Shown one piece after another: positions 37,096 to 44,429 of a stretch of DNA of 64,000 nucleotides (the stretch's first letter is position 1; the number at the start of each line of letters is the position of its first letter). The translations under genes were made by a program, and so were the position numbers. The notes beneath the pieces were generated by a model. It was not told the DNA's origin, made no database searches, and saw nothing but the letters and a program-made list of their open reading frames with translations. Source of the DNA: Acuticoccus sp039034015 (GTDB taxonomy: Bacteria > Pseudomonadota > Alphaproteobacteria > Rhizobiales > Amorphaceae); assembly GCA_039034015.1 (NCBI GenBank), contig JBCCBM010000003.1, forward strand, positions 285,390 through 349,389, read 5' to 3'.

Positions 37096-38274
37096 ATGTC
37101 CGACGCCGCACCCTGGGATGACCCCACGCCCACCGCCTGCCTCGCGCTGGCCGATGGGCGCGTTTTGATGGGGCTTGGAACCGGCGCCACCGGCACCGCG
37201 GTCGGTGAATTGTGCTTCAACACCGCCATGACCGGGTATCAGGAAATCCTGACCGATCCGTCCTACGCAGGACAGATTGTCACATTCACGTTTCCGCATA
37301 TCGGGAATGTCGGCGCCAACGACGATGACATTGAGACCGTCGCCGACGAGGCCGCCTACGCCGCGCGCGGCTGTGTCCTGCGCGCGCCCATCACGCCGCC
37401 GCAAAACTGGCGGGCCCGCGCCCCGTTCGACGCCTGGCTTGCGGCGCGCAACATCATCGCCATCACCGGGGTCGACACTCGCGCGCTGACAGCAAGCATC
37501 CGCGAAAACGGCATGGTGAACGCGGCGCTGTGCCACGCGCCCGATGGCGTCTTCGATGTGGACGCCCTCCTCCAAGCGGCCCGCACCGCGCCCGACATGG
37601 CCGGCGCCGAGCTTGCCACCACCGTCAGCGGCCATGCCCCCCGCCCCTGGACCCAAAGCGTTTGGCAGTGGAACGAAGGCCGCCGCAAAGGCCCCGGCGG
37701 CGGCCCCCACATTGTCGCCCTCGACTATGGGATCAAAGGCAACATCCTCGCTCTGCTCGCCGAGCGCGGCGCCGACCTCACCGTCTTGCCCGCAACCGCA
37801 AGCCCCGAGGACGTTTTGGCGACCGGCGCCGACGGCCTTTTCCTCTCCAACGGCCCGGGCGACCCCGGCGCAACCATGGCCATTGTGGGCGACACGTTGC
37901 GCGCGCTCATCGACAAAGGCTTGCCAACGTTCGGAATTTGCCTCGGGCACCAGCTGATCGGCCACGCGATCGGCGGCACCACGGTCAAAATGCGCCAGGG
38001 CCACCATGGCGCGAACCACCCCGTGCTCGACCTTGATACGGGCCAAGTGCTCATTGTTTCCATGAACCACGGGTTTGCGGTGGACGCTGCCTCGCTCCCC
38101 ACCGGCGCGCGGGAAACCCACCGCTCGCTGTTCGACGGGTCCAATTGCGGCCTTGCCCTCACCGACCGCCCCGTCTTCAGCGTGCAGTTTCACCCCGAAG
38201 CCTCGCCCGGCCCCCACGACAGCCACGGCCTCTTCGACCGCTTCCTCAAAATGGTGGGAGGCGTTGCGGCATGA
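37096..38274 (+). CDS. carA: carbamoyl-phosphate synthase small subunit
   Basis: The 392-residue protein has the N-terminal CarA domain (TGYQEILTDPSYAGQIVTFTFPHIGN) and a class I glutamine amidotransferase domain. Cys is in GICLGHQLIGHAIGG; the catalytic His/Glu are in VQFHPEASPGPHD. It supplies ammonia from glutamine to CarB for pyrimidine and arginine synthesis. AGAAAAGG precedes the ATG. carB is not next to it, as is common in alphaproteobacteria where carA and carB are unlinked or separated. A GNAT gene overlaps its stop by ATGA. Confidence 0.97.
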   Translation: MSDAAPWDDPTPTACLALADGRVLMGLGTGATGTAVGELCFNTAMTGYQEILTDPSYAGQIVTFTFPHIGNVGANDDDIETVADEAAYAARGCVLRAPITPPQNWRARAPFDAWLAARNIIAITGVDTRALTASIRENGMVNAALCHAPDGVFDVDALLQAARTAPDMAGAELATTVSGHAPRPWTQSVWQWNEGRRKGPGGGPHIVALDYGIKGNILALLAERGADLTVLPATASPEDVLATGADGLFLSNGPGDPGATMAIVGDTLRALIDKGLPTFGICLGHQLIGHAIGGTTVKMRQGHHGANHPVLDLDTGQVLIVSMNHGFAVDAASLPTGARETHRSLFDGSNCGLALTDRPVFSVQFHPEASPGPHDSHGLFDRFLKMVGGVAA

Positions 38275-38756
38275 TTGTCGAGCACGGTGCCCTGCCCGAC
38301 GATTGCGCAGCGCTCACCGCGCTCAACAACGCCGCCGTCCCCGCGGTCAACACGCTGAGCGAGGCCGAATTTGCAAAAATCGCCGCGATGGGTACCCTCT
38401 TCGTGGCGCGCAACGAGGGGGCGATTGCAGGGATGCTCCTCCTGCTCCCCGGCAACGCCGCCTATGAAAGCCTGAACTTTGCCTGGTTCCAGGCCCGGTA
38501 CGATGCGTTTTTGTATGTGGACCGTGTGGTGGTTGCGCCCGCGGCCCAGGCGCTCGGCGTTGGCCGGCGGCTTTATGAGGCGGGCTTTGCGCTTGCCGCT
38601 GCAGAAGGCTTCCCCCGCATTTGCGCCGAGGTGAACGTGCGCCCGCCCAACCCAGGGTCCCACGCCTTCCACGCCCGCATGGGGTTTGACGTTTTGGAAG
38701 AGCGCTACAACCCCGCCGCCGACAAGACCGTCGCCATGATGACCCGGCTCATCTAA
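38271..38756 (+). CDS. GNAT-family N-acetyltransferase
   Basis: The 161-residue protein has the GNAT core: LYVDRVVVAPAAQALGVGRRLYEAGFALA, in which the V-V-P strand and the Q/G-x-G-x-G/R acetyl-CoA loop are visible, then AFHARMGFDVLEERYN at the C-terminus. It would transfer acetyl from acetyl-CoA to an amine; the substrate is unknown. The start at 38271 overlaps carA by four bases, so translation is coupled to carA. Confidence 0.88.
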   Translation: MIVEHGALPDDCAALTALNNAAVPAVNTLSEAEFAKIAAMGTLFVARNEGAIAGMLLLLPGNAAYESLNFAWFQARYDAFLYVDRVVVAPAAQALGVGRRLYEAGFALAAAEGFPRICAEVNVRPPNPGSHAFHARMGFDVLEERYNPAADKTVAMMTRLI

Positions 38757-38762
38757 CGCGGC

Positions 38763-39896
38763 TCAATTGTGACAAAAGGCGAGCGCGTGGGCCGTGCTTG
38801 CCGCAAACACTTTTGGGGCCGAAAGCGCCTCGGGCCCCAGCGGCGTGTGGGCGCCCTGGCGCGAAACCGACCCATCCGCATGGATGAGAAGCGAAAGAAC
38901 CGCGCCCTCGATCGGCAAAATCCGCGTCACAGGGTTTTGAAGCGCCTGCGCCTCCACCACCGCGCCATCCGCGTCGACGCGGACAAGGCCGGATAGCGTT
39001 GCCACAAGGAGCGTGTCGGCAAAGGGTTCGGGGCTGAGGGTGCGCGCGGTGGCGGGCAGGGCGGTGGTGTTGACCGTCCCCCCCACAAGGTCGAGCCGGT
39101 GAAGCTCGGGAGCGCCGGCCGCCGGGAGCCAGGCCGTCTCCCCCAGAGCGCCGACAAAGGCCCGGGCGGGCGGTGAGGGGAGGGCAATGGCGGGCTGCGG
39201 CGCAAGGCTGTTGAGCGCCACCGGCGTGATGCGCGCCACCGCGGGCGAGACCACAAGCCCCAGCGACCCGTCTGGCGTGCGCACGGTGTGGTCAATGCCA
39301 TGGGGGAGGCCGGCAATCACCGTCGATTGCTCGTGCGCCAGCGTTTTGCCATCAAGGGCCACAAGGCGCCCCGCCCCAAGGGTCGACACAAAGAGGCGAT
39401 CCCCGGCTTCGCTAAAGCGCAGGTCATGGGCGCCGCGAAGGCCCGTGGCCCGCGCCACCTCGCGAAGGTCCACCGCATCAAGGAGCACCACAACGCCCGC
39501 GCCCGTGTCCCCCACCGCCAGATGCCGGCCGGTGGGGGAGGGGGACAAAAGGTTCGGCCGCAAATCAAGCGCCCGCGCGTTTGGATCGCCAAGGGTTGCC
39601 GCGTCATAGGAGGTGAGCGTTGCGCCGGTGGCCGCGCTCACGATGGCCCGGGGCGGCGCTGACCCGTCGAGCGCTGCCGCAAGGACAAGCTTTGCCGGCC
39701 GCTCGGCCGGCCGCGCCCGCGCCAAAACGCGCCCGTCCGGCCCAAGGCGCAAAACCTCCGGCGCGGCTTTGGAGAGCGCAAACAACGTGTCGGCCACGGC
39801 AAGCGGCGCCGAGCGGGGGATGGCCAAGAATGCAAGCGCCGCCGCTAACGCGACAGCCAGAAGGACACCAATGGGGAGAAGACGCCGATCACGCAT
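38763..39896 (-). CDS. membrane-anchored or exported beta-propeller-like protein
   Basis: The 377-residue protein has a signal or anchor segment (RRLLPIGVLLAVALAAALAFLA). About six to seven weak repeats of beta-strand type follow (RHLAVGDTGAGVVVLLDAVDLREV, DRLFVSTLGAGRLVALDGKTLAHE). The pattern fits a WD/YncE-like propeller in the periplasm. The function is unknown. It is divergent from the DUF2946-copper gene group, starting 94 bp away, so a link to copper handling is only positional. Confidence 0.65.
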   Translation of the reverse strand: MRDRRLLPIGVLLAVALAAALAFLAIPRSAPLAVADTLFALSKAAPEVLRLGPDGRVLARARPAERPAKLVLAAALDGSAPPRAIVSAATGATLTSYDAATLGDPNARALDLRPNLLSPSPTGRHLAVGDTGAGVVVLLDAVDLREVARATGLRGAHDLRFSEAGDRLFVSTLGAGRLVALDGKTLAHEQSTVIAGLPHGIDHTVRTPDGSLGLVVSPAVARITPVALNSLAPQPAIALPSPPARAFVGALGETAWLPAAGAPELHRLDLVGGTVNTTALPATARTLSPEPFADTLLVATLSGLVRVDADGAVVEAQALQNPVTRILPIEGAVLSLLIHADGSVSRQGAHTPLGPEALSAPKVFAASTAHALAFCHN

Positions 39897-39990
39897 AAGA
39901 AAAGGCCTGGGGCAGGGTGCGGCCAATTGCAAGGCGAGCGCGGGCACGTTTGCCGTGGCGAAGGCGCGCGCGCGCAGCTATAGCGGCGCC

Positions 39991-40311
39991 ATGACGGTGC
40001 TCTCCGCCCTTCGCTTGCTCCATGCGCCCCTTGCTGCGCTGTGCGTTGTGCTGGTGCTCGGCCATGCGCTGATCCCCCATTCGGGCAGCGCCAGCGCCAT
40101 GTGTATTGGCGGCGTCCTCACCACCGATGGCGGCAGCGACCATTCCGCCGGGGATTGCCCGCTTTGCAGCGCCCTTCCGGGCCTTCCGCCCGCGCCGCAC
40201 GCTGCGATGGCGGCCGCGCCGGCACAAACGCTTTGCCCCGCCGTCACAACCGCCACCTTGCGCCGGGCGACCGCGCAGCTTCCCGTCGGGGCCAGAGCCC
40301 CGCCCCTGTGA
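39991..40311 (+). CDS. DUF2946-like small membrane protein
   Basis: The 106-residue protein has one N-terminal hydrophobic segment (LLHAPLAALCVVLVLGHALIPHSG). After it come MCIGG and a CPLC pair separated by His/Asp, which could bind metal. This is the pattern of DUF2946 proteins found beside copper genes. It precedes the YcnI-PCuAC fusion by 66 bp on the same strand and is likely cotranscribed with it. Confidence 0.68.
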   Translation: MTVLSALRLLHAPLAALCVVLVLGHALIPHSGSASAMCIGGVLTTDGGSDHSAGDCPLCSALPGLPPAPHAAMAAAPAQTLCPAVTTATLRRATAQLPVGARAPPL

Positions 40312-40377
40312 TCGCACCCCATGCGGGCGCGATGGCGCCCGTGACCGATCACATCTTCCATTGACGGGACACGAAAA

Positions 40378-41382
40378 ATGCCAGTTCTCAAAACCCTGCG
40401 CACGGCAGGGCTGAGTGCGCTCGCGCTCAGCGTTGCGCCCAACCTTGCCTTGGCCCACGCCACCCTTGAGGTCAAAACCGCCGAAGCGGGCAGCACCTAT
40501 AAAGGCGTGATGCGCATCGGCCACGGCTGCGAGGGCTCTGCCACCCACACCCTCGAGATCCAGTTGCCCGATGGGTTCATCAACGCAAAGCCCATGCCCA
40601 AGGCCGGCTGGACCGTGACCACCGAAACCGGCGCCTACGACAAGGCCTACGACTATTATGGCCGCGCGCTCACCGAGGGCGTGCGCACCATCCGCTGGAT
40701 CGGCGGCCCCCTCGCCGACGCGCATTATGACGAGTTCGTCTTCCGCGGGGCCCTGCGCGACCATGCCGACGGCGCCGTCCTGGCCTTCCCCACCATCCAG
40801 CTTTGTGAGGACGGCCGCCACGATTGGGTGGAGATTGCCGCCCCCGGGCAGGACCCCCATGACCTCGCCGGCCCCGCGCCGACCCTCGTCATCACGGCGT
40901 CCGCGGAGAAAAGCGGCCACCACCACGCCGCCGCATCGCCGGTGGGGGAAGCGGCGCTGGGCGATCTCGTCATTGAAGGCGCGTGGACCCGTGAGCCGCC
41001 CCCCGGCGCGCCCGTTGGCGGTGGCTACATGACCATCACCAACACCGGCGACACCATCGACCGGCTGATTGGCGGCAGCGTCACCTTCGCCGATGCGTTC
41101 GAGGTGCACGAAATGTCGGTCGAAAACGGCATGATGCGTATGGCCGAGGTCGAAGGCGGCCTCAAAATTCCGCCGGGGGAGACGGTGACGCTCCAGCCCG
41201 GCGGCTACCATGTGATGTTCGTGGGCATCACCGACCGCCCCGTGAAGGGGGACACGGTGGACGTCACCTTGACGTTTGAGACCGCAGGCACCGTCACCGT
41301 CACGATGCGTGTGGCGGCGATTGGCGCCAGCTCGGCCGGCCACAGCCACGATCACAACCACAGCGGCCACGGCGCGCACTGA
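40378..41382 (+). CDS. YcnI-like (DUF1775) plus PCuAC copper chaperone fusion with His-rich tail
   Basis: The 334-residue exported protein has a signal peptide ending at NLALA, leaving His as mature residue 1, the copper ligand of YcnI domains. Residues ~25-175 are the DUF1775 domain. A short HHH linker follows, then ~185-310 is a PCuAC domain with HEM...M...YHVM ligands (pattern HxM...HxM). The tail is GHSHDHNHSGHGAH. It should bind Cu(I)/Cu(II) in the periplasm and deliver it to cytochrome oxidase with the downstream SCO protein. The two modules are usually separate genes, so the fusion is notable. Confidence 0.88.
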   Translation: MPVLKTLRTAGLSALALSVAPNLALAHATLEVKTAEAGSTYKGVMRIGHGCEGSATHTLEIQLPDGFINAKPMPKAGWTVTTETGAYDKAYDYYGRALTEGVRTIRWIGGPLADAHYDEFVFRGALRDHADGAVLAFPTIQLCEDGRHDWVEIAAPGQDPHDLAGPAPTLVITASAEKSGHHHAAASPVGEAALGDLVIEGAWTREPPPGAPVGGGYMTITNTGDTIDRLIGGSVTFADAFEVHEMSVENGMMRMAEVEGGLKIPPGETVTLQPGGYHVMFVGITDRPVKGDTVDVTLTFETAGTVTVTMRVAAIGASSAGHSHDHNHSGHGAH

Positions 41383-41390
41383 CGCGGAAC

Positions 41391-41418
41391 GGCCGGGTCG
41401 GGCAACACCGGCCCGGCC
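41391..41418 (+). terminator. possible hairpin after the copper-chaperone fusion
   Basis: GGCCGGGTCG-8-base loop-CGGCCCGGCC forms a 10-bp stem with one wobble pair, 8 bp after the stop codon. No T run follows, so it may act as a pause or attenuator before the SCO gene. Confidence 0.35.
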
Positions 41419-41504
41419 CGCGTGAGACCTTCTCAGCGCCCGCCGCCATGGGTTAAACGTCTGGCGAACGGCGGCCCAATGGGCGCTCCACAACGCAAGA
41501 GGCG

Positions 41505-42104
41505 ATGATGGCCTTTGGCTGGCGGGTTTTGATGGCAGCTGGTGTGCTCGGCGTCTTTGTGGCGGCGGGCGCGGTGTGGTGGGGCGGGTCGCACCTGACG
41601 CCAGCGCCGGTGGCGGCCAAGATCGGCGGCCCCTTCACCCTGGTGGGCACAAAGGGGCAGCCCGTCACCCGGGCCGACATTCTGGGCCGCCCCCACGCCG
41701 TCTTCTTCGGCTACACGTTTTGCCCCGACATTTGTCCCACCACCCTCTTTGAGATGAGCGGCCACCTTGAGGCCCTTGGCGCGGCCGGTGACCGGCTCGA
41801 CGTCTACTTCATCTCCGTGGACGGCACGCGGGACACGCCCGCCCACCTTGGCCGTTATGTGAGCGCGTTTGACCCGCGCATTGCCGCCCTCACCGGCACA
41901 AAGGCGCAGATTGACGAGGCCGTCGCCGCCTACCGTGTGCGCTACAAGATCCACCCGCCCAACGAGCGCGGGCACTACCTGATCGACCACACCGCCACCG
42001 TTCTTCTGTTTGATGAAAACGGCGCCTTCCAGGGCACGATCGGCTATGGCGAGGATGTCGCGGTGGCGCGGGCCAAGCTCAAGCGCTTGGCACAAGGCGC
42101 GTGA
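41505..42104 (+). CDS. SCO1/SenC/PrrC-family copper protein
   Basis: The 199-residue protein has an N-terminal membrane anchor (WRVLMAAGVLGVFVAAGAVWW), a thioredoxin-like fold with the CxxxC copper site in YTFCPDICPTTLF, and the third ligand His in YLIDHTATVLLFDENG. SCO proteins help assemble the CuA centre of cytochrome c oxidase. It lies downstream of the PCuAC fusion and completes the copper set. A second ATG follows immediately at 41508. Confidence 0.93.
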   Translation: MMAFGWRVLMAAGVLGVFVAAGAVWWGGSHLTPAPVAAKIGGPFTLVGTKGQPVTRADILGRPHAVFFGYTFCPDICPTTLFEMSGHLEALGAAGDRLDVYFISVDGTRDTPAHLGRYVSAFDPRIAALTGTKAQIDEAVAAYRVRYKIHPPNERGHYLIDHTATVLLFDENGAFQGTIGYGEDVAVARAKLKRLAQGA

Positions 42105-42108
42105 GGTT

Positions 42109-42201
42109 TGGCGGAGCCGGAGGGATTCGAACCCTCGAGACGGGTTGACCCCGCCTGACGGTTTAGCAAACCGCTGGTTTCAGCCACTCACCCACGGCTC
42201 C
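42109..42201 (-). tRNA. tRNA-Ser (anticodon GCT)
   Basis: Reading the minus strand gives 5' GGAGCCG, paired with CGGCTCC near the 3' end, and an encoded CCA. The D-loop reads GAGTGGCTGAAA. The anticodon stem-loop GGTTTGCTAAACC holds anticodon GCT in the loop TTTGCTAAA. It has the long variable arm of class II tRNAs and TTCGAATCC in the T-loop. It reads AGC and AGU codons. It lies 4 bp from the convergent SCO gene. Confidence 0.97.
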
Positions 42202-42263
42202 GTGGAGCTAGAGGTAGCGTTTCGGCCCCCGCCTGTCACGGAATTTTCGCCGCTTAGCGCGCC

Positions 42264-42294
42264 GCCCGATCAGGTTGGATCAACCTGATCGGGC
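42264..42294 (-). terminator. perfect 14-bp inverted repeat between the GST gene and tRNA-Ser
   Basis: GCCCGATCAGGTTG-gat-CAACCTGATCGGGC is a perfect stem with a 3-base loop. It lies 22 bp after the stop of the minus-strand GST gene and 62 bp before the 5' end of the tRNA gene. It is probably the GST terminator, though without a T run. Confidence 0.6.
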
Positions 42295-42316
42295 AAAAGG
42301 CGCTCGTCGATGAAAT

Positions 42317-43018
42317 CTAGCGCGCCCTCTGGCCAAACAGGACCGCCTGCTGCGCCGCGCTTGAGGCCAGTTGCAGGGCCTTGCTCTCCTCACGGCCCAC
42401 CGCGAGCGCCCGTTCCACCGCGGGCCGGGCCGTCAGCGCGGCAAGCCAGCGCTTCACATTGGGGAACTCTTCAATGTCCATCTTCTGCCGCTCCCACCCG
42501 CGGGCCCAGCCAACGGCCGCCATATCGGCGATGGAGTAGGCGTCGACGATAAAGTCGCGGCCCTCCAGGCGCTTGTCGAGAACGCCGTAAAGCCGGTGGG
42601 TCTCGTTGGTGTAGCGCGCTTTGGCGTAGGGCACGTCTTCGGGGGCGTAGACGTTAAAATGGTGGTTTTGGCCAAGCATTGGGCCAAACCCGCCCATTTG
42701 CCACATCAACCACTCGTCGACAGCGATCCGCTCCCGCGCGTTGCGGCCGTAGAACTGGTCGTGCTTGCGCGCCAAATATTGCAAGATCGCGCCAGACTCG
42801 AACACCGAGATGGGCGCACCATCCGGCCCGTCCGGGTCGATGATGGCGGGCATGCGGTTGTTGGGTGAGATGGCCAAAAAGTCCGGCTTGAACTGGTCGC
42901 CGGCGCCAATGTTCACGTAGGTGACGGTGTAGGGAAGGCCGAGTTCCTCCAGAAGGATCGTGATCTTCCAGCCGTTCGGCGTCGGCCAGTAAAAGAGTTC
43001 GATTGCGCGCTCGCTCAC
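42317..43018 (-). CDS. glutathione S-transferase (Ure2/YfcG-like)
   Basis: The 233-residue protein has a thioredoxin-fold N-terminus (YWPTPNGWKITILLEELGLPYT, NNRMPAIID, SVFESGAILQYLA), in which the Asn-Gly replaces a classic Tyr or Ser. An all-helical C-terminal domain (IADMAAVGWARGW) follows. It is of the YfcG/Ure2 (nu) type, which often has disulfide-bond reductase activity with glutathione. The GTG start at 43018 follows AGGGG; the longer open frame lacks a good site. Confidence 0.88.
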   Translation of the reverse strand: MSERAIELFYWPTPNGWKITILLEELGLPYTVTYVNIGAGDQFKPDFLAISPNNRMPAIIDPDGPDGAPISVFESGAILQYLARKHDQFYGRNARERIAVDEWLMWQMGGFGPMLGQNHHFNVYAPEDVPYAKARYTNETHRLYGVLDKRLEGRDFIVDAYSIADMAAVGWARGWERQKMDIEEFPNVKRWLAALTARPAVERALAVGREESKALQLASSAAQQAVLFGQRAR

Positions 43019-43104
43019 GGCGGCCCCTTTCGCGTTTGCCCGCGCCTCAAATAGAGACGCGGCGCAAAAGTGCAATTGCGTGCCATGTCACCTTTTGGCG
43101 AACG

Positions 43105-43416
43105 TCAGTAGGCGCAGATGCGAAAGTCCGTCGCCGCCGACACCCAGCACGCCCTGTCCCGGCTGTCGCGAAAAAACGGGCCCGGCAAAAAGCGGTTGCC
43201 GCTGCCAAAGTCCGCAAAGCCGTCGGCCACCCCGTCCCCGGTCATGGAGACGGTGTAGCGCGGGGTGCCGGGGGCGCTGATCACAAAGCTCCCATCCCCG
43301 CCAAACTGGCTGAAGAAGCAATCGTAGCCCCCATCATCGGAGGTGAAGCAGCGGGCTTGGCCGGCGGCGGCCGGGGCGGCGAGCGCGAGGAGCGCGAGGA
43401 CAATGAGCGCGCGCAT
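43105..43416 (-). CDS. small secreted protein, function unknown
   Basis: The 103-residue protein has a signal peptide (MRALIVLALLALAAPAAAG) and a mature part with four cysteines (ARCFTSDDGGYDCFF, RACWV, FRICAY) that could form two disulfides. I do not recognise a family. Its ATG overlaps the dapA stop (TGATG), so translation is coupled to dapA, although a role in lysine synthesis is not implied. Confidence 0.68.
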   Translation of the reverse strand: MRALIVLALLALAAPAAAGQARCFTSDDGGYDCFFSQFGGDGSFVISAPGTPRYTVSMTGDGVADGFADFGSGNRFLPGPFFRDSRDRACWVSAATDFRICAY

Positions 43417-44291
43417 CAGACGAGCCCCGCATGGGCGAGCGCCTTGTCAATCTGCGCCGCCGTCGGGCCGGAAATGGGCACCATTGGCGCGCGCAGTTCG
43501 TTTTCAACGCGGCCGAGGCGGCTCAGCGCATATTTTGCGCCCCCCGGGTTTGGCTCGATAAAGAGGGCATCGTGCAGCGGCATAAGACGGTCCTGAAGGT
43601 TGAGCGCTTCCACATAATCGCCCTTGGCGCAGGCATCTTGGAAGGCCTTACAAAGGGCGGGCGCGACATTGGCGGTCACCGAAATGCAGCCCACCCCGCC
43701 ATGGGCGTTGAAGCCGAGCGCGGTGGCATCCTCGCCCGAAAGCTGCACGAAGGTGGGCCCGCAGGCCGCCCGCTGGCGTGACACGCGGGCAAGGTTCGCC
43801 GTCGCATCCTTCACGCCCACAATGTTGGTGTGGGCTTGCGCGAGGGCTGCCATCGTCTCAACGCTCATGTCGATGATGGAGCGGGGCGGAATGTTGTAAA
43901 TGATGATGGGAAGGTCGGTGGCCTCAGCGACTGCCGAAAAATGCGCCGTCAGCCCGGCTTGGCTGGGCTTGTTGTAATAGGGGGTGACGACCAAAAGCCC
44001 CGTTGCGCCTGCGTTTTGGGCGTGGACGGCAAGGGCCACCGCCTCCGCCGTCGCGTTGGAGCCGGCGCCCGCCACCACGGGGACGCGCCCCGCGGCCACT
44101 TCAACACAGAGCGCCACCACGCGGTTGTGCTCCTCGTGGGACAGGGTGGGCGATTCGCCGGTGGTGCCCACCGGGACAAGGCCGTCGGTGCCGCTTTCGA
44201 TCTGCCATTCGACGAGGTCGGCAAAGGCTTTTTCGTCGAGCGCGCCCCCTTTAAAAGGTGTCACGAGAGCCGTCAGAGAGCCTTTGAACAC
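43416..44291 (-). CDS. dapA: 4-hydroxy-tetrahydrodipicolinate synthase
   Basis: The 291-residue TIM-barrel protein has VPVGTTGESPTL, the Tyr in VVTPYYNKPSQAGL, the Schiff-base Lys in NIVGVKDATANLAR and GVGCISVTANVAP. It condenses pyruvate with aspartate semialdehyde in lysine and meso-diaminopimelate synthesis. It is divergent from the lytic transglycosylase gene, an arrangement common in alphaproteobacteria. Confidence 0.97.
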   Translation of the reverse strand: MFKGSLTALVTPFKGGALDEKAFADLVEWQIESGTDGLVPVGTTGESPTLSHEEHNRVVALCVEVAAGRVPVVAGAGSNATAEAVALAVHAQNAGATGLLVVTPYYNKPSQAGLTAHFSAVAEATDLPIIIYNIPPRSIIDMSVETMAALAQAHTNIVGVKDATANLARVSRQRAACGPTFVQLSGEDATALGFNAHGGVGCISVTANVAPALCKAFQDACAKGDYVEALNLQDRLMPLHDALFIEPNPGGAKYALSRLGRVENELRAPMVPISGPTAAQIDKALAHAGLV

Positions 44292-44429
44292 CGGTTTTCC
44301 CCTTAAAACGCGTCAGACACCGCACATTTGCCGCAAACAGTCCCTTCAAGCCAAGCGATTCGCTTACCAAATCGGCAAGGCGCAGGATGGCATGGTGGGC
44401 ACTCCACAGCCGGTGTGAGGGTTTTTAAG

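Noticed and set aside
37096..38756. GNAT gene as a carA frameshift product
   Set aside because: It has its own complete GNAT fold and an ATGA start; CarA is full length with its amidotransferase motifs intact.
39889..41493. 534-codon open frame antisense to the DUF2946 and PCuAC genes
   Set aside because: It lies opposite well-supported coding sequence, has no family motif, and high-GC third positions keep antisense frames open.
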